Source: Symbiodinium natans
Lineage: Eukaryota > Sar > Dinophyceae > Suessiales > Symbiodiniaceae
Assembly: GCA_905221605.1 (NCBI GenBank)
Contig: CAJNDS010002302.1
Span: 596,522-660,521, forward strand
Length of the DNA stretch: 64,000 nucleotides
Reading direction: 5' to 3'
Part shown: positions 21,901-30,706 of the stretch, piece by piece
Numbering within the stretch: position 1 is the first letter of the stretch
Layout of the letters: each line of letters starts with the position of its first letter
The notes under the pieces: model-generated
What the model was told of the DNA's origin: nothing
The model's input: the letters and a program-made list of their open reading frames with translations, nothing else
The model's database searches: none
Position numbers and translations under genes: made by a program

Positions 21901-22634
21901 GACATTCCCTTAGTTGCGGACTCCGAAGGATCTCAAAGATTCCCTCAATCTACTCCGAATATTTCCCCGATATTCCCTTAGAGGATCTTTGAAAAACCCT
22001 TAACCCTAACCCCTGAACCCTAACTCATGCCAGGATGGCGAATGTGTCATCTGCTACGAGCGCGCGATCACCACCTGCCTGCAGCCCTGCGGCCACATGG
22101 CCATGTGCCAGCAGTGTGCCTTGGCCCTGCAGGGTGTTGAGGGTTTAGGGTTTAGGGTTTTAGGGTTTTAGGGTTTTAGGGTTTTGTGGTTTTGGGGTTT
22201 CAGGGTTGAGGGTTTTAGGGTATTAGGGTTTTAGGGTTTTAGGGTTTTAGGGTTTAGGCTTTTGGGGTTTAGGGGCTTGACCAGGGTCGTCAATGGAGGA
22301 CACAAAGCGGGGAACCCTAAGAATGTAGAATCTTTCATGCGTTCCGAGAGCATATGGACCCAGGCAGATGAATTCATTCCTATGACATCCTGTAGCACTC
22401 CGCGGGGGGTTTCCAGATGGGGGCCTGCCATTTCCTTTCATGAGGCAGCTGCAAGACTTTCAATGATTCAATGTGCCCAACCCTGAACCCTAAACCCTAA
22501 ACCCGAAACCTGAAACCCTAAACCCTAAACCCTAAACCTGAGGCGTCTCCATGCTCGCAGCCCCTCGCACGTGCCCCATCTGCCGGAGCCGGATACAGTG
22601 CCCCGGCTCAGATCAAGGCCCTCGGAACACCTGA
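15872..22634 (+). CDS. Multi-exon gene: RING-type E3 ubiquitin ligase (exons joined by inference)
   Basis: Seven exons keep phase: 15872-15985, 17393-17454, 18254-18335, 19554-19672, 21045-21118, 22034-22133 and 22561-22634. The product starts (so far) with an Ala/Pro/Ser-rich stretch. A beta-rich repeat follows with landmarks GMWRGYYVY, SGDGVDDVG, HTVVYKGR and GRFHIWP, an arrangement seen in protist RING proteins but which I cannot name. It ends in a C3HC4 RING finger split by an intron. RING proteins of this type transfer ubiquitin. Two donors are non-canonical (GA at 15986, GC at 19673). The true 5' end is unknown; 15067-15116 may be an upstream exon. Confidence 0.68.
16460..16593. mobile_element. 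Inverted-repeat element, family GGGTAGTTT (134 bp)
   Basis: Left GGGTAGTTTAATGGGCCCTT, right GAGGGACCATGAAACTACCC. A related copy lies at 43091-43234 and a decayed one near 60660-60780. Confidence 0.6.
16651..16905. repeat. Two minisatellites (17-base and about 28-base units)
   Basis: CTTCTCCTCGCCCGGAA-type units at 16651-16705, then CCCAACCCCAGAGTCTCCCT-type units to 16905. The repetitive Pro/Ser/Glu frames here are artefacts. Confidence 0.75.
17393..17454 (+). CDS. Exon, RING gene: beta-repeat core
   Basis: Acceptor AGCGGAG|G and donor GCGG|GTTGAG. The peptide FADNGNVSGDGVDDVGATVA has the G-x-G-x-D-D-x-G signature of the repeat. It ends in phase 1 and joins 18254 as glycine. Confidence 0.6.
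17660..18030. other. GC-rich intron segment, frames open on both strands
   Basis: Located between exons 17393 and 18254 of the RING gene. Four overlapping Ala/Arg/Gly-rich frames are open because of high GC; none is preferred. Confidence 0.35.
18254..18335 (+). CDS. Exon, RING gene
   Basis: Acceptor CTGAAG|GT after a CCCTAAA array. The peptide CYRISGKLDGAARSITFHKK is followed by HPGAQR. The donor is GTTTAGGG, the first unit of the next array. Confidence 0.6.
18412..18511. mobile_element. Inverted-repeat element, family GGGATGTTCCCCC (100 bp)
   Basis: Left GGGATGTTCCCCCTTATACT, right AGTATAAGGGGTAATTAACATCCC-type end. Further copies at 23216-23313 and 36635-36731. All three keep the AGTCCTTA...TAAGGACT-like inner palindrome. 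Confidence 0.7.
19234..19370. repeat. Telomere-like array (CCCTAAA)n
   Basis: About 19 C-rich units inside the intron between exons 18254 and 19554. Shorter arrays of both orientations fill the rest of 19.4-21.0 kb. Confidence 0.92.
19554..19672 (+). CDS. Exon, RING gene
   Basis: Acceptor GAGCCCAG|G. The frame gives YQRGSRNHMGFVTEDNEGHT then VVYKGRRASGGRGHAAEHV. A GC donor at 19673 gives the phase needed by 21045; a GTTTAGGG donor at 19681 is also present but would not keep phase. Confidence 0.52.
21045..21118 (+). CDS. Exon, RING gene
   Basis: Acceptor CCAAAG|GT after a CCCTAAA array. The frame gives GDGRFHIWPAADF then a Pro/Ala linker. Donor TTTCAG|GTGGCA is phase 0 and joins directly to the RING exon. 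If unspliced, the frame ends at TAA about 30 bases later. Confidence 0.6.
21836..21985. repeat. Two-copy direct repeat of about 75 bases
   Basis: CTACTCCGGATATGGCCCTG and CTACTCCGAATATTTCCCCG mark two degenerate copies, each with ATTCCCTTAG. They lie just upstream of the first RING exon. Confidence 0.5.
22034..22133 (+). CDS. Exon, RING gene: first part of RING finger
   Basis: Acceptor CATGCCAG|G. The frame gives DGECVICYERAITTCLQPCG then HMAMCQQCALALQ: CxxC, C, CGH, CxxC in RING order. The donor is G|GTGTTG, followed at once by TTTAGGG/TTTTAGGG repeats. Confidence 0.75.
22561..22634 (+). CDS. Last exon, RING gene: CPxC pair of the RING finger and stop
   Basis: Acceptor GCTCGCAG|C. In the phase set by the previous exon the frame gives APRTCPICRSRIQCPG, supplying the last zinc-binding pair, and ends at TGA 22632-22634. 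The intron between the two RING halves (22134-22560, 427 bases) is mostly telomere-like repeat. Confidence 0.75.
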
Positions 22635-23215
22635 AGCCCTAAGCCCGAAGCCCTAAACCCTAAACCCTAAACCCTGAACCCTTCCGAACCGATTTTGGTT
22701 CTTTTTGGGGTTTTGGGTTGTTTGGGGTTTTGGGACTTTAGAGCTTCAAACCCTAAACCCTAAACCCTCGACATCAAACCCTTAAACTCCAAACTCCGAA
22801 CCCCAAACCCTAAACCCTAAACCCTCGACATCAAACCCTAAATCCCAAACCCCAAACCCCAAACCCCAAACCCTCAACCCCAAACCCTCAATCCTAAACT
22901 AAACACCCAACCCTAAACCCTAAACCCTGAACCCTAAACCCTAAACCCTAAACCCTAAACCCTAAACCCCAAACCCTAAACCCCAAAGCCAAAGGCCCTA
23001 AACCCCCTGAAGCACCTACGCGCGAGGTCCGTTCTGACGGGCAGCTCGTGAGAGTCGGCCTGAGGCCTTCAGATCCGAGGCTTCGCAGCTTTTCTCTGGG
23101 TCTCTCTCTCTTAGGTTTAGGGCTTAGGGTTTAGGGTGTGGGGTTTAGGGTTTAGGGTTTAGGGTTTAGGGTTTAGGGCTTAGGGTTTAGGGTTTAGGGT
23201 TTAGGGTTTAGGGGT

Positions 23216-23313
23216 GGGATGTTGCCCCCCCCTTATACTAGCAGTCCTTAGTAGGGATTTAATGGGGATACGACAATCCCTATCAAGGATTGCTAGTATA
23301 AGGGGAACATCCC
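23216..23313. mobile_element. Inverted-repeat element, family GGGATGTTCCCCC (98 bp)
   Basis: Left GGGATGTTGCCCCCCCCTTA, right TAGTATAAGGGGAACATCCC. Directly abuts a TTTAGGG array. Confidence 0.7.
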
Positions 23314-23904
23314 AATCTTCATTGTAGGGCTTTGAGGTTTGGGGGGGCGGGGGGGGGTTGGGGTTGGGGTTCTAAGGCGTTTTAGGGTTCCAGTGTTTTA
23401 GTTGAAGTTTTTGTTTTTGTTCATTTTTAATTTGGGCTTGGACCCGATTCTCCGCACTTATTGGGTGTAGGTTTTAGGGTTTTAGGGTTTTAGGGTTTTA
23501 GGGTTTTAGGGTTTTAGGGTTTTAGGGTTCTAGGGTTTTAGGGTTTTAAGGATTTTGGGTTTCAGGGTTTTAGGGTTCATGGTTTGTGTGATGGCGTAGG
23601 TCTTGGGTACAGGGTGGTAAGTCTGAGATCCTCTTGACAACCGGGTTCAGGATTTAGGTATTGGGGTTTCAAGGTTTGGGGCTAATGGGTCAGGGTGCAG
23701 GGGTTAGGTTTCAGGGAGGGTGTACAGCCCCAGGTGTTCAGAAGGCTTCGTGGATCTAGGTTTTGTTTGGGGGTCCGGTTGAGGGGTGCAGGGTTTAGGA
23801 TGTAGGCGTTCAGGGTGCACCAGATGCCATGTTCTTTTTAGCTTTCCCTTTGTTTCGTCCCACAAGAAGGCCAATTCAGGCCACACAACCCAGGCCCCAA
23901 AGCG

Positions 23905-24175
23905 CTAAACCCCAAACCCTAAACCCTAAACCTTAAGCCCTAAACCCTAAACCCTAAACTTTAAACCCGAACCCTAAACCTAAACCCTGAACCCTGAACC
24001 ACGGCCCTAAGCCCTAAACCCTAAACCCTGAACCCTGAACCCTAAACCCTAAACCCGAACCCTAAACCCTAAACCCTAAACCCTCAACCCTAAACCCTAA
24101 ACCCTAAACCCTAAACCCTAAACCCTAAACCCTAAACCCTAAACCCTGAACCCTGAACCCTAAACCCTAAACCCA
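23905..24175. repeat. Telomere-like array (CCCTAAA/CCCTGAA)n
   Basis: About 38 units with many single-base variants, ending 13 bases before exon 24189. Confidence 0.92.
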
Positions 24176-24188
24176 CCCCTCGGCACAG

Positions 24189-24241
24189 GTCCTTGCCAAA
24201 GGAAGCCTTTGCCTCAACTGTACAGAAGGGCCGCGGCTGAG
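24189..24241 (+). CDS. Candidate exon with CLNCT motif
   Basis: Acceptor GGCACAG|G directly after a long CCCTAAA array (23905-24175). The frame gives VLAKGSLCLNCTEGPRL with donor AG|GTTGCT. The motif matches the exon at 3129, so a second cysteine-rich gene may begin or continue here. Confidence 0.4.
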
Positions 24242-24276
24242 GTTGCTTTCCGACCCCCCCAAAACATAAACCGCAC

Positions 24277-25372
24277 CAGGGTTTAGGGTTTAGGGTTTAG
24301 GGTTTAGGGTTTTCGCTGCGGGTGCGCTCGACCCCCCCCATAAAGTGGTAGGGGGGTCGGCGCAATCGCTGGAGTGCCCACGCCTCCCACCCAAATTACA
24401 AACCTTGGACGGGTTTAGGGTTGTCTACCCCCCAGCCCCCCTATCAAGGGGGGAGATATGGTCTTGAGACCTGGCTTTTTTGCCATCATAAACATACTTA
24501 TGATGCACATGCATTGATTGATACCTTCGCTAAGAGCCAAGATTGCTGCGAAAGGAAACGCTGCTCGTCTGGAGGACATGCTGAAAGGTTTTCCAGGTGC
24601 AGTATCTTGAATGCTGGAATGGGTCCCCCGCCCTTCTTACATGGACCCTTCTCTACTCCTTCATCTACAGCACATCTAGGCAAGCGGCGCGCGACAAAGT
24701 TCATGGATCTTTGCAATGTGGCAAGAATGCGGCGCTACAGGAAGCATGCACGACGCAACCCGCATGAATGGCAACCTTCGGCCACAGTGTTTCAGCGCTT
24801 CCAATAGTTCTGTCCTGTGGCAGGCTGATGTTACTCTACGCTGCTACTGTGCTCTGCGCGGGCCTGCGCGATATCTTGTTGCGCGGCACCAGCAGCTCTT
24901 GCACAATGGACTGGGTGAAACGCGCCCTAGGTGCAGGATGCCAAAGCAAATCATAGGCCAAAGTCGGCCGCCTCGTCCTCTCGCGGTGAAAGCGTGCACC
25001 CGCCACCAACCCCCAATTAGAGAGGGCGAGGCTGCCGCGAGATCGAACGGTTCCACTTGCCATCCTGCACCAATCCTGCTGCATGTTACACCTAACTATA
25101 GTCTATATGCATAAACCACATTGGCGTTGTATGGCTGGTGCACATAACTCACGCTTACACTATTAAACTATTATATATACGGCTGGCCGTGAGATTACCT
25201 ATTATACAGCTTCCAGAAACCAAGCTTACGCTGGGCGCACTGCCTACAAACATTGCCGTGCTCGTCAGAGGCCTGCATGCCCTGCGGCAGTCGCAGCTTG
25301 TTGATTGTTGCGGGCAACCTGTATATGTGTCGCCCGAGAGGTGAAACGCCCCTCTTCTGTGCAAGCAGCCCC
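24277..25372. other. Left edge of the telomere-free block, no gene seen
   Basis: The last TTTAGGG units lie at 24277-24312 and 24412-24422. From 24423 to about 33340 no telomere-like array occurs. A C6/G6 hairpin with a 6-base loop sits near 24436-24453. Open frames here are short, overlap on both strands and look like chance. It is presumably the 3' flank of the Helitron-like element. Confidence 0.4.
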
Positions 25373-26628
25373 TCATCTGGCCGGCGTGAAATGGTCGGCT
25401 GTCAAGATGCCCGCCAACAAGAAGTCTTTGTAGTAGCCGACCCTGCTGATGGCGGTGTAAGCAGCTGCCGGAACCTTGGGAGCGTCCAAGTAGACGACCA
25501 CGTGGGGAAGCTCTGCGCCCTGAAACTTCAGGATGGTGGAGGCGTAGCCGGGCCTGACAGGGTAGTAGGCGAGGCCGCCCCGGTCCGGATCGGTCCAAGG
25601 CCACACGCTGACCACATAGCCGGTGACGGTGCGCACCAGCAGCCCGCCAGTGAGGTTGTCATACTTGAGGACCGTTGCCTCCATGCCGTTGACAAAGTCG
25701 ACATCCTTCCGCACGTTGCGCGTCAGGTAAACTCGCATGCCCTTGTACACGGGCATCGCCGATGGCTCCAACTCTGCGACCGGCCTCAACTTGCCCTGTG
25801 CGTAATTCTCGGGGTTGGAGTCCACGTCAGCAGGCAAGGTTGCTACGGGTGGATAGTGAGGGAAGAGGGCTTGCAGGGCAACCTTATTCACTACAGCAGC
25901 CCCCCGCCTAGTGCATGTGAGGATCGTGGTATCAGGCCTACATTTCAAGAGCTTCCTAAGTGCCTTGACTGTGGGCTTGCCCGGCGGTCGCCATGCCAGC
26001 TTCTTACGGAGTTGCCTGAGGAGCTTGTTGTTGGGCTTGCTGGTCCGCAGCACTGCTAGCAACTTCGCATGCACTTTGTCCTTGCAGCGGTACATCTTGT
26101 GAAGGGCCACCCGGTAGCACATGGTCGTCCAGAGGCGCGAGTGCCACGGTCGCTGTTCGCCCATGCCCGCCATCTGGTACCGGTCGCCTAGCAGGGCTAG
26201 GGCCGGCACGCGCTCGGCAGCCGCCCAGAGCCGCAGGATCTTGTCGAAGTTGACCATATCGAGCTGCGAGAGCTCGTCCACGACGACCAAGGAGTAAATG
26301 CTTAACAAAGATGCCTCGCCGTGCTCTGCAGCCTCGTGCAGACCAAAGGCCGCGTGGCAGGTGTCGATGTCCACTCTGTCCCCATAGCGTGCCTTCATGC
26401 GGCTGGCCAACTGTGCCGTCGGCAAGGCCATCAGCACCTTGCCACCCCTGGCCAAGGCGCGGTCGATGCACGAGAAGATTACCGTGGTCTTGCCGGTCCC
26501 AGGTGGCCCGAGGCAGATGTTGGCCTTGCTGCCCTGCGCCTCCTGTCGCAGACGGTCCGCCTCGCCTTCATCCGCCTCCTCGATAGCCAGCGCACGGTCC
26601 ACCGCGTTGTCCACGAGGTCTTTGAAAC
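25373..26628 (-). CDS. Helitron-like Rep/Hel gene, last exon: PIF1-type helicase
   Basis: This exon encodes a superfamily 1B DNA helicase of the PIF1/RRM3 kind that forms the C-terminal half of Helitron transposases and unwinds DNA during rolling-circle transposition. Visible motifs are Walker A GPPGTGKT, Walker B VVVDELSQ, motif III LALLGDRYQ, and C-terminal STILKFQGAEL and AYTAISRVG. The stop is at 25373. The exon starts at 26628 after a 98-base GA-AG intron (26629-26726) that restores the frame of the Rep part. The open frame runs back to 26719, but that stretch is the intron. All ATPase motifs look intact. Confidence 0.8.
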
Positions 26629-26726
26629 CTGTCACACAAACAGAGTTGCGGGCGCTAACATGCTCTCGACACGACATGCGCTGCGTGGGACGAGTAAGTA
26701 CAACACAGTTAACATGCATATATATC
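26629..26726 (-). other. GA-AG intron in the Helitron-like gene
   Basis: On the minus strand the exon ends CTGCCTG|GATATA and resumes TGTGACAG|GTTTC. Splicing joins the two frames in phase 1 as Pro-Gly-Phe. A GT donor is absent at this point. Confidence 0.6.
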
Positions 26727-27675
26727 CAGGCAGGGCGCGGCGCTGCTGCCGATTGAACTTGCTAGGGTCTGGCAGAACCCCGGGCTTGCTGGACTTGGCC
26801 TTCTTCTTGACGTGGCGATTGTCCTGGACCTGCCGCTCAGCCCGGGCATCCAGGGAGCCATCGAGGTAGTCCTGAAGCAAGCCGCGGTGCGCCCGGATCA
26901 TGGCCAGGATGGTGTCCACGTGATCCTTAGTGTGGGCCTCCATCTTCAGCTCTGTGCGGATCTTGTCATCATCGTGCCACATCGCCTGCGCTACGGGGTG
27001 CTCGCAGAGGACCGCCATGGCAAAGTACTTGTGGGCCTCCGGCAGCCGCCTGGCCACATCGTCGGGCAAGCAGAAATCTGCGGCATTCTCGAACGGCACG
27101 TTAAGCATGAGCCACTGGCCGAAGTAGCGGTCGCTCAACTTGGAGACCGTCTCCGCAGCCACCACCTTCTCGCCCTGCATCACGTAATTGGCCGCGAACT
27201 CCTCGAGGGTGGCCTCGCTTTCGGACTGCTGGTGCTTCTTCTTCAGCCAGTGGCAGATCTTCCCCTCGGCGGTCGTCTTGCGGAGGTAGTCAAGGAGGCT
27301 GATGCGGCCGCGAGCCCACTCCGTCTTCTCGTACAGCTCCACCTCCCGCGTCTTGGGATCCTGGTCGGGGTAAGGTGCGACCAAATCGCGCTTGCCGCCG
27401 CTGACGGTGGAGAGGTGCCATTGCCGGAACTTGGCGCCGAAGAGCTGCAGCACCATCTCGGGTTCGAGCGGCCTGTAGCGCATCAGGACGGTGGCGGCGA
27501 TGCCCATGGCCTCGGCGTCGTCGTTGAGCCACTCCTCGCTGGCCGCGTCCGAGAACTTGCTCACGTACTTGGTGACATAGGCGCGCAGCAGGCCATCGTC
27601 ATCGCACATCTGGAAGTCCTGGTGGCAGCGGAGCACCTCCATGAGATCAACGAGATACGTCGCCGTGGTCCTCCT
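26727..27675 (-). CDS. Helitron-like Rep/Hel gene: Rep tyrosine motif and linker (frameshifted from HUH part)
   Basis: The frame contains YVTKYVSK, the Y-x-x-K-Y-x-x-K catalytic motif of Helitron Rep nucleases, which cut and join DNA through tyrosines. A long alpha-rich linker follows, ending in a lysine-rich stretch before the helicase. The open frame in this register extends upstream to 28053, but that part is a shadow of the HUH frame. The switch lies between about 27650 and 27690 and amounts to one base. The motif is intact, so only the reading frame is damaged. Confidence 0.7.
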
Positions 27676-28837
27676 CCGTGTGCTGCAAGCGCCATGCGCC
27701 TGCTTCACGGTCATAGCAAGTCGCCTCCTCGTGGACCGGCCAACCGCTCTTCTTGTCCCGATCGTACTGGCTGCCTTCCACGTAGCCGCGAAGGTCCGTG
27801 TCCTCGGGCAGCGTGGCAGACGCGACCTCGTCCAGCCGCAGCTGCTCGACGTCCTCTGGCCGCACGAAGATGACGACGTGGACATGGACCCTGCCTGATC
27901 CGTGGTAGTCCTGAGTGGCCGCCTTACGGGTCCCGTCCTGATACTCAAGCCGCAAGAAGAAGTGCAAACGGCGGGCCTGACCGTGTTCATCAACAACGTG
28001 GAAAAGGTTGCTTTGCCACGCTTGCTGCCGACCCTGTCCCCCTGTGCGGCCAAGGAGCAAGCCCTTCACTGCTTGGACCATGACGTGAACCATGTGCAGT
28101 GTCTCCGCCGCTGGCAGGAAGAGCCGCTCCTTGAGCATCTTCTGCATCTCGTCGCGCACCCACTCGTGGTAGGGGAAGCTCCACTCGTAGGGGGCAATGG
28201 TGAAGAAGATCCTCGGATAGCCGACCTGCCGCACCATATCCAGCAAGGCATAATGTACGCCGCGCCAGTAGTGAGGGCTGAAGGCCTCGCCCTTGAGCAT
28301 CAAGCGCATGGGCACCGCCAGCTGCAAGTTCTTCTTGGAGCCGATGCTGCTCCAGAGGTTCAGATCGTAGGCGAACTGGAGCAGCTCGAAGTCGGCCGCG
28401 TAGCCCAAGAGCTTGCCCAGCGCCAGAGCAGCGAAGAGCCTCTTGATGCTGTGCCGCGTGGCACCGTCGTCTTTGGGCTCCTCCCCCTCGCTGAACATCT
28501 CATTGTCCTGGCCGTCCTCCGTCTCCTCGTCGCTTTGATCAGCGTTCAGCACGTCCTCCAAGGTGGCCGCGTGTTCCTGACGAATCACCCTCCGCGGGTC
28601 TGTGGCACGCTCGTGGGTGAAGGTCATCTTGATGTCCCAGAACAAGCGTGGCCACAAAGCGCATTCGACCCCAATGCGTTCGATGAACTGCAGGCGACGA
28701 CGGCGAGCGAGGTCATCTGCTCCAGGATGCTCTTGCAGAAACTTGTCGTGCTCAGCCACGAAGTCGGAGTAGGGCGTGTCGTCCGAGGCCATCAGGAAGT
28801 CGTAGGCGGCGCGGGCCTTTCTCCGCATGTCCGGATC
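27647..28837 (-). CDS. Helitron-like Rep/Hel gene: HUH nuclease part (ends in frameshift)
   Basis: This part carries PRIFFTIAPYEW, matching the Helitron (F-x-T-x-x-P) motif, and RVHVHVVIF, a two-histidine HUH metal site. These belong to the rolling-circle Rep nuclease together with the tyrosine motif downstream. The frame stops at 27647, just after the point where the tyrosine-motif frame takes over. Upstream it joins exon 28915-29640 through a 77-base GC-AG intron. An acidic stretch (QSDEETEDGQDNEM) lies before the Rep core. Confidence 0.75.
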   Translation of the reverse strand, partial: DPDMRRKARAAYDFLMASDDTPYSDFVAEHDKFLQEHPGADDLARRRRLQFIERIGVECALWPRLFWDIKMTFTHERATDPRRVIRQEHAATLEDVLNADQSDEETEDGQDNEMFSEGEEPKDDGATRHSIKRLFAALALGKLLGYAADFELLQFAYDLNLWSSIGSKKNLQLAVPMRLMLKGEAFSPHYWRGVHYALLDMVRQVGYPRIFFTIAPYEWSFPYHEWVRDEMQKMLKERLFLPAAETLHMVHVMVQAVKGLLLGRTGGQGRQQAWQSNLFHVVDEHGQARRLHFFLRLEYQDGTRKAATQDYHGSGRVHVHVVIFVRPEDVEQLRLDEVASATLPEDTDLRGYVEGSQYDRDKKSGWPVHEEATCYDREAGAWRLQHTEEDHGDVSR

Positions 28838-28914
28838 CTGGCAGCGATAAGTAAGGAATGAGTGTACATATATAGGCTTTGGAACCATATCAAGCGAAGC
28901 TATGACCGAGCGGC
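28838..28914 (-). other. GC-AG intron in the Helitron-like gene
   Basis: On the minus strand: TTACAG|GCCGCT ... GCTGCCAG|GATCC, 77 bases, phase 0. CAGG occurs at both borders, the direct-repeat border typical of dinoflagellate introns. Confidence 0.65.
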
Positions 28915-29640
28915 CTGTAAGAGCTTGATGCGCCTCTTGATGCCAGCCGTCTCCCAGCGGAAGCGGATCATGGTGACCTTCTGCCGGTAACCAGACTTGT
29001 GCTCGGCACGGACGATGGGGCCGACGTCGATCTCCAAAGGCGACAGCGCACGAGCGGCTTCGGCAGAGAGCTCCCTCAACACCTCAGGCACATCTGCCAC
29101 GGTCACGCTCGGCTGCACGCGTGCAGCGCTGCACCTGGGACACTTGCCGGAGGCATGTGTCGGCTTCTGCGGCTTGGTCAGCGTGCTCTGTGTCAGGTCG
29201 CGCGGTGTCAGGAAGCCGCAAGTGTCGCACATGCTCCAGGAGTCATAGACGCACCAGCGCTCGAAATCCTCGGCCAAACAGCGGCGCTTCGCCGGCGGCA
29301 GTCCCGAGGTGTTCTCCACAGCCTCGCCCGCCGGAGTCCGCTTGAGGGGCTGGCCCATGCGGCGCCGCGCACGGGCCCGGTCCGCCAGCACTTGCTCCCG
29401 ATACTTCTTCTTGGCTGCAGCCGAAGCAGGTGCCGAGGCCGCCTGGCGAGCTGCCAGAGCACCTTTCCACAACGCTGGCAGCTCCTGCACGGTGGGCGGG
29501 CGTCGGCCCCGCCCAGCTGCGCGCTTCGGTGCAGGGCCCTGCAGATGCTCTTGGAAGTAAGCTTGCGCTTCCAGGGGCAGGCGCTCTTCCAGTGCACGGC
29601 TGCGGCCGGCCGCTGACATGCGACGAAGCTTGCCCAACAC
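28915..29640 (-). CDS. Helitron-like Rep/Hel gene: N-terminal zinc-binding exon
   Basis: About 240 codons. The C-terminal half has CDTCGF and, about 25 residues on, KCPRCS, a likely zinc ribbon of the kind found upstream of Rep in Helitrons. The N-terminal half is basic and Ala/Arg-rich. It joins 29718-30071 upstream and the HUH exon downstream through two introns of 77 bases each. Confidence 0.6.
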
Positions 29641-29717
29641 CTGCTCACAGCAAAAGCCAAAAAGCATTCTCAATTCTACGCGTGTAATCTAAATGTCTAA
29701 AAAGCAGTTATCCCGGC
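29641..29717 (-). other. GC-AG intron in the Helitron-like gene
   Basis: On the minus strand: CGGGAG|GCCGGG ... TGAGCAG|GTGTTG, 77 bases, phase 0, with AGG at both borders. It has the same length as the next intron. Confidence 0.6.
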
Positions 29718-30071
29718 CTCCCGCTTGCCGGCTTCATCCTCACACATTGGCCACAGGTCTTCAGGCCGGCAGAACACGCAGCGAGCCGCGCGGCCCTTGA
29801 CCTGCGCGGGGCCTCCACGTGCGCTCAATGCAAACGTGCAGCGCTCGCCGTCCATGCCAACGCAGATCCGTGGCTTGGCAAGCTCCGTCTCGAAGTACCT
29901 GCGGAATTCCTCGGGAACACGTTCCAAGGCCAGGCGCTGGTACTCGGGCGCAAGGGCCAACAGCAAGCGCTTGACGTAGCCGCGCGACTGTGGCAGAAGA
30001 CAAGCGTCTGCCAGGCGTGCTGGGTCGCAGATAACCTTAGTCCAATGCTTGTGAGACGCGGCCACATACAT
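29718..30071 (-). CDS. Helitron-like Rep/Hel gene: first recognisable exon
   Basis: About 118 codons starting at ATG 30071, which follows AGAGCAG and could be either the start codon or an exon border. It contains RCVFCRPEDLWPMC, a second possible zinc site. No promoter or further upstream exon could be identified. Confidence 0.5.
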
Positions 30072-30706
30072 CTGCTCTGCTATCAGTCCTTGTTTGTAAT
30101 TTTATTAGAGCAAGTCTCCGAGCAAACGTCTGCTACAGGAGCCAAGCGGCGCACGTAGCATAGCTTTGCCTCTGAGCGGCGCGGCCTGGCTCATGTGCTG
30201 AGAAGCAGCAAGGGGAGTCCGCGCTGCCAGGACACATACGAGGCATGGCTGCTCAGGCCGAACTCCTAGCTATCAAACAAACAGGTCGATCTACTACTGA
30301 AGAGCTGGAGCCAAGCAAGAGCGGCAAGCAAGCAAGGGTAAACCTACTGCCGGTGCAAAACGTCAGCTACGTCTGTGTACAGTTGCCGCAGCTGGACACC
30401 ATGGCCTCTGTACTCCTTCTGTTAATGTCGAACATAAGGTGAGCACGCAGCACGTGCAATCCCTGTATACACAGCTGCACTGAGAACCGTCCTACAGCCC
30501 ATGCCTTTTGCTCCAGTTGTCTGAATGATTCAACTTTTGCACAGAAGAAAGCCTGGACGGCAGCTACTGTAATGCAAATCTCCAAGCTACGCATCTTCAG
30601 CCGATCGGAAGACTTGCTGAGTTCTGTACAAGTCACTCAGAAGGCGGGCTGCACCTGTTCTTTGTGCAGCCGCGAAACCGCTTCTGCGCGTGTGGGGCCT
30701 AGCAAG
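30072..30706. other. Spacer between Helitron-like gene and companion ORF
   Basis: No convincing coding signal. Several open frames of 65-92 codons overlap on both strands and none shows a recognisable motif. Confidence 0.4.

Noticed and set aside
24423-24460. Helitron 3' end (hairpin plus CTRR)
   Set aside because: A C6/G6 hairpin is followed directly by CTGG on the minus strand, but the usual spacing and a defined end are lacking, and the sequence is a homopolymer-like run.
25253-28861. Long plus-strand frames (268, 353 and 319 codons) opposite the Helitron-like gene
   Set aside because: They mirror high-GC coding on the minus strand, where all recognisable motifs lie.
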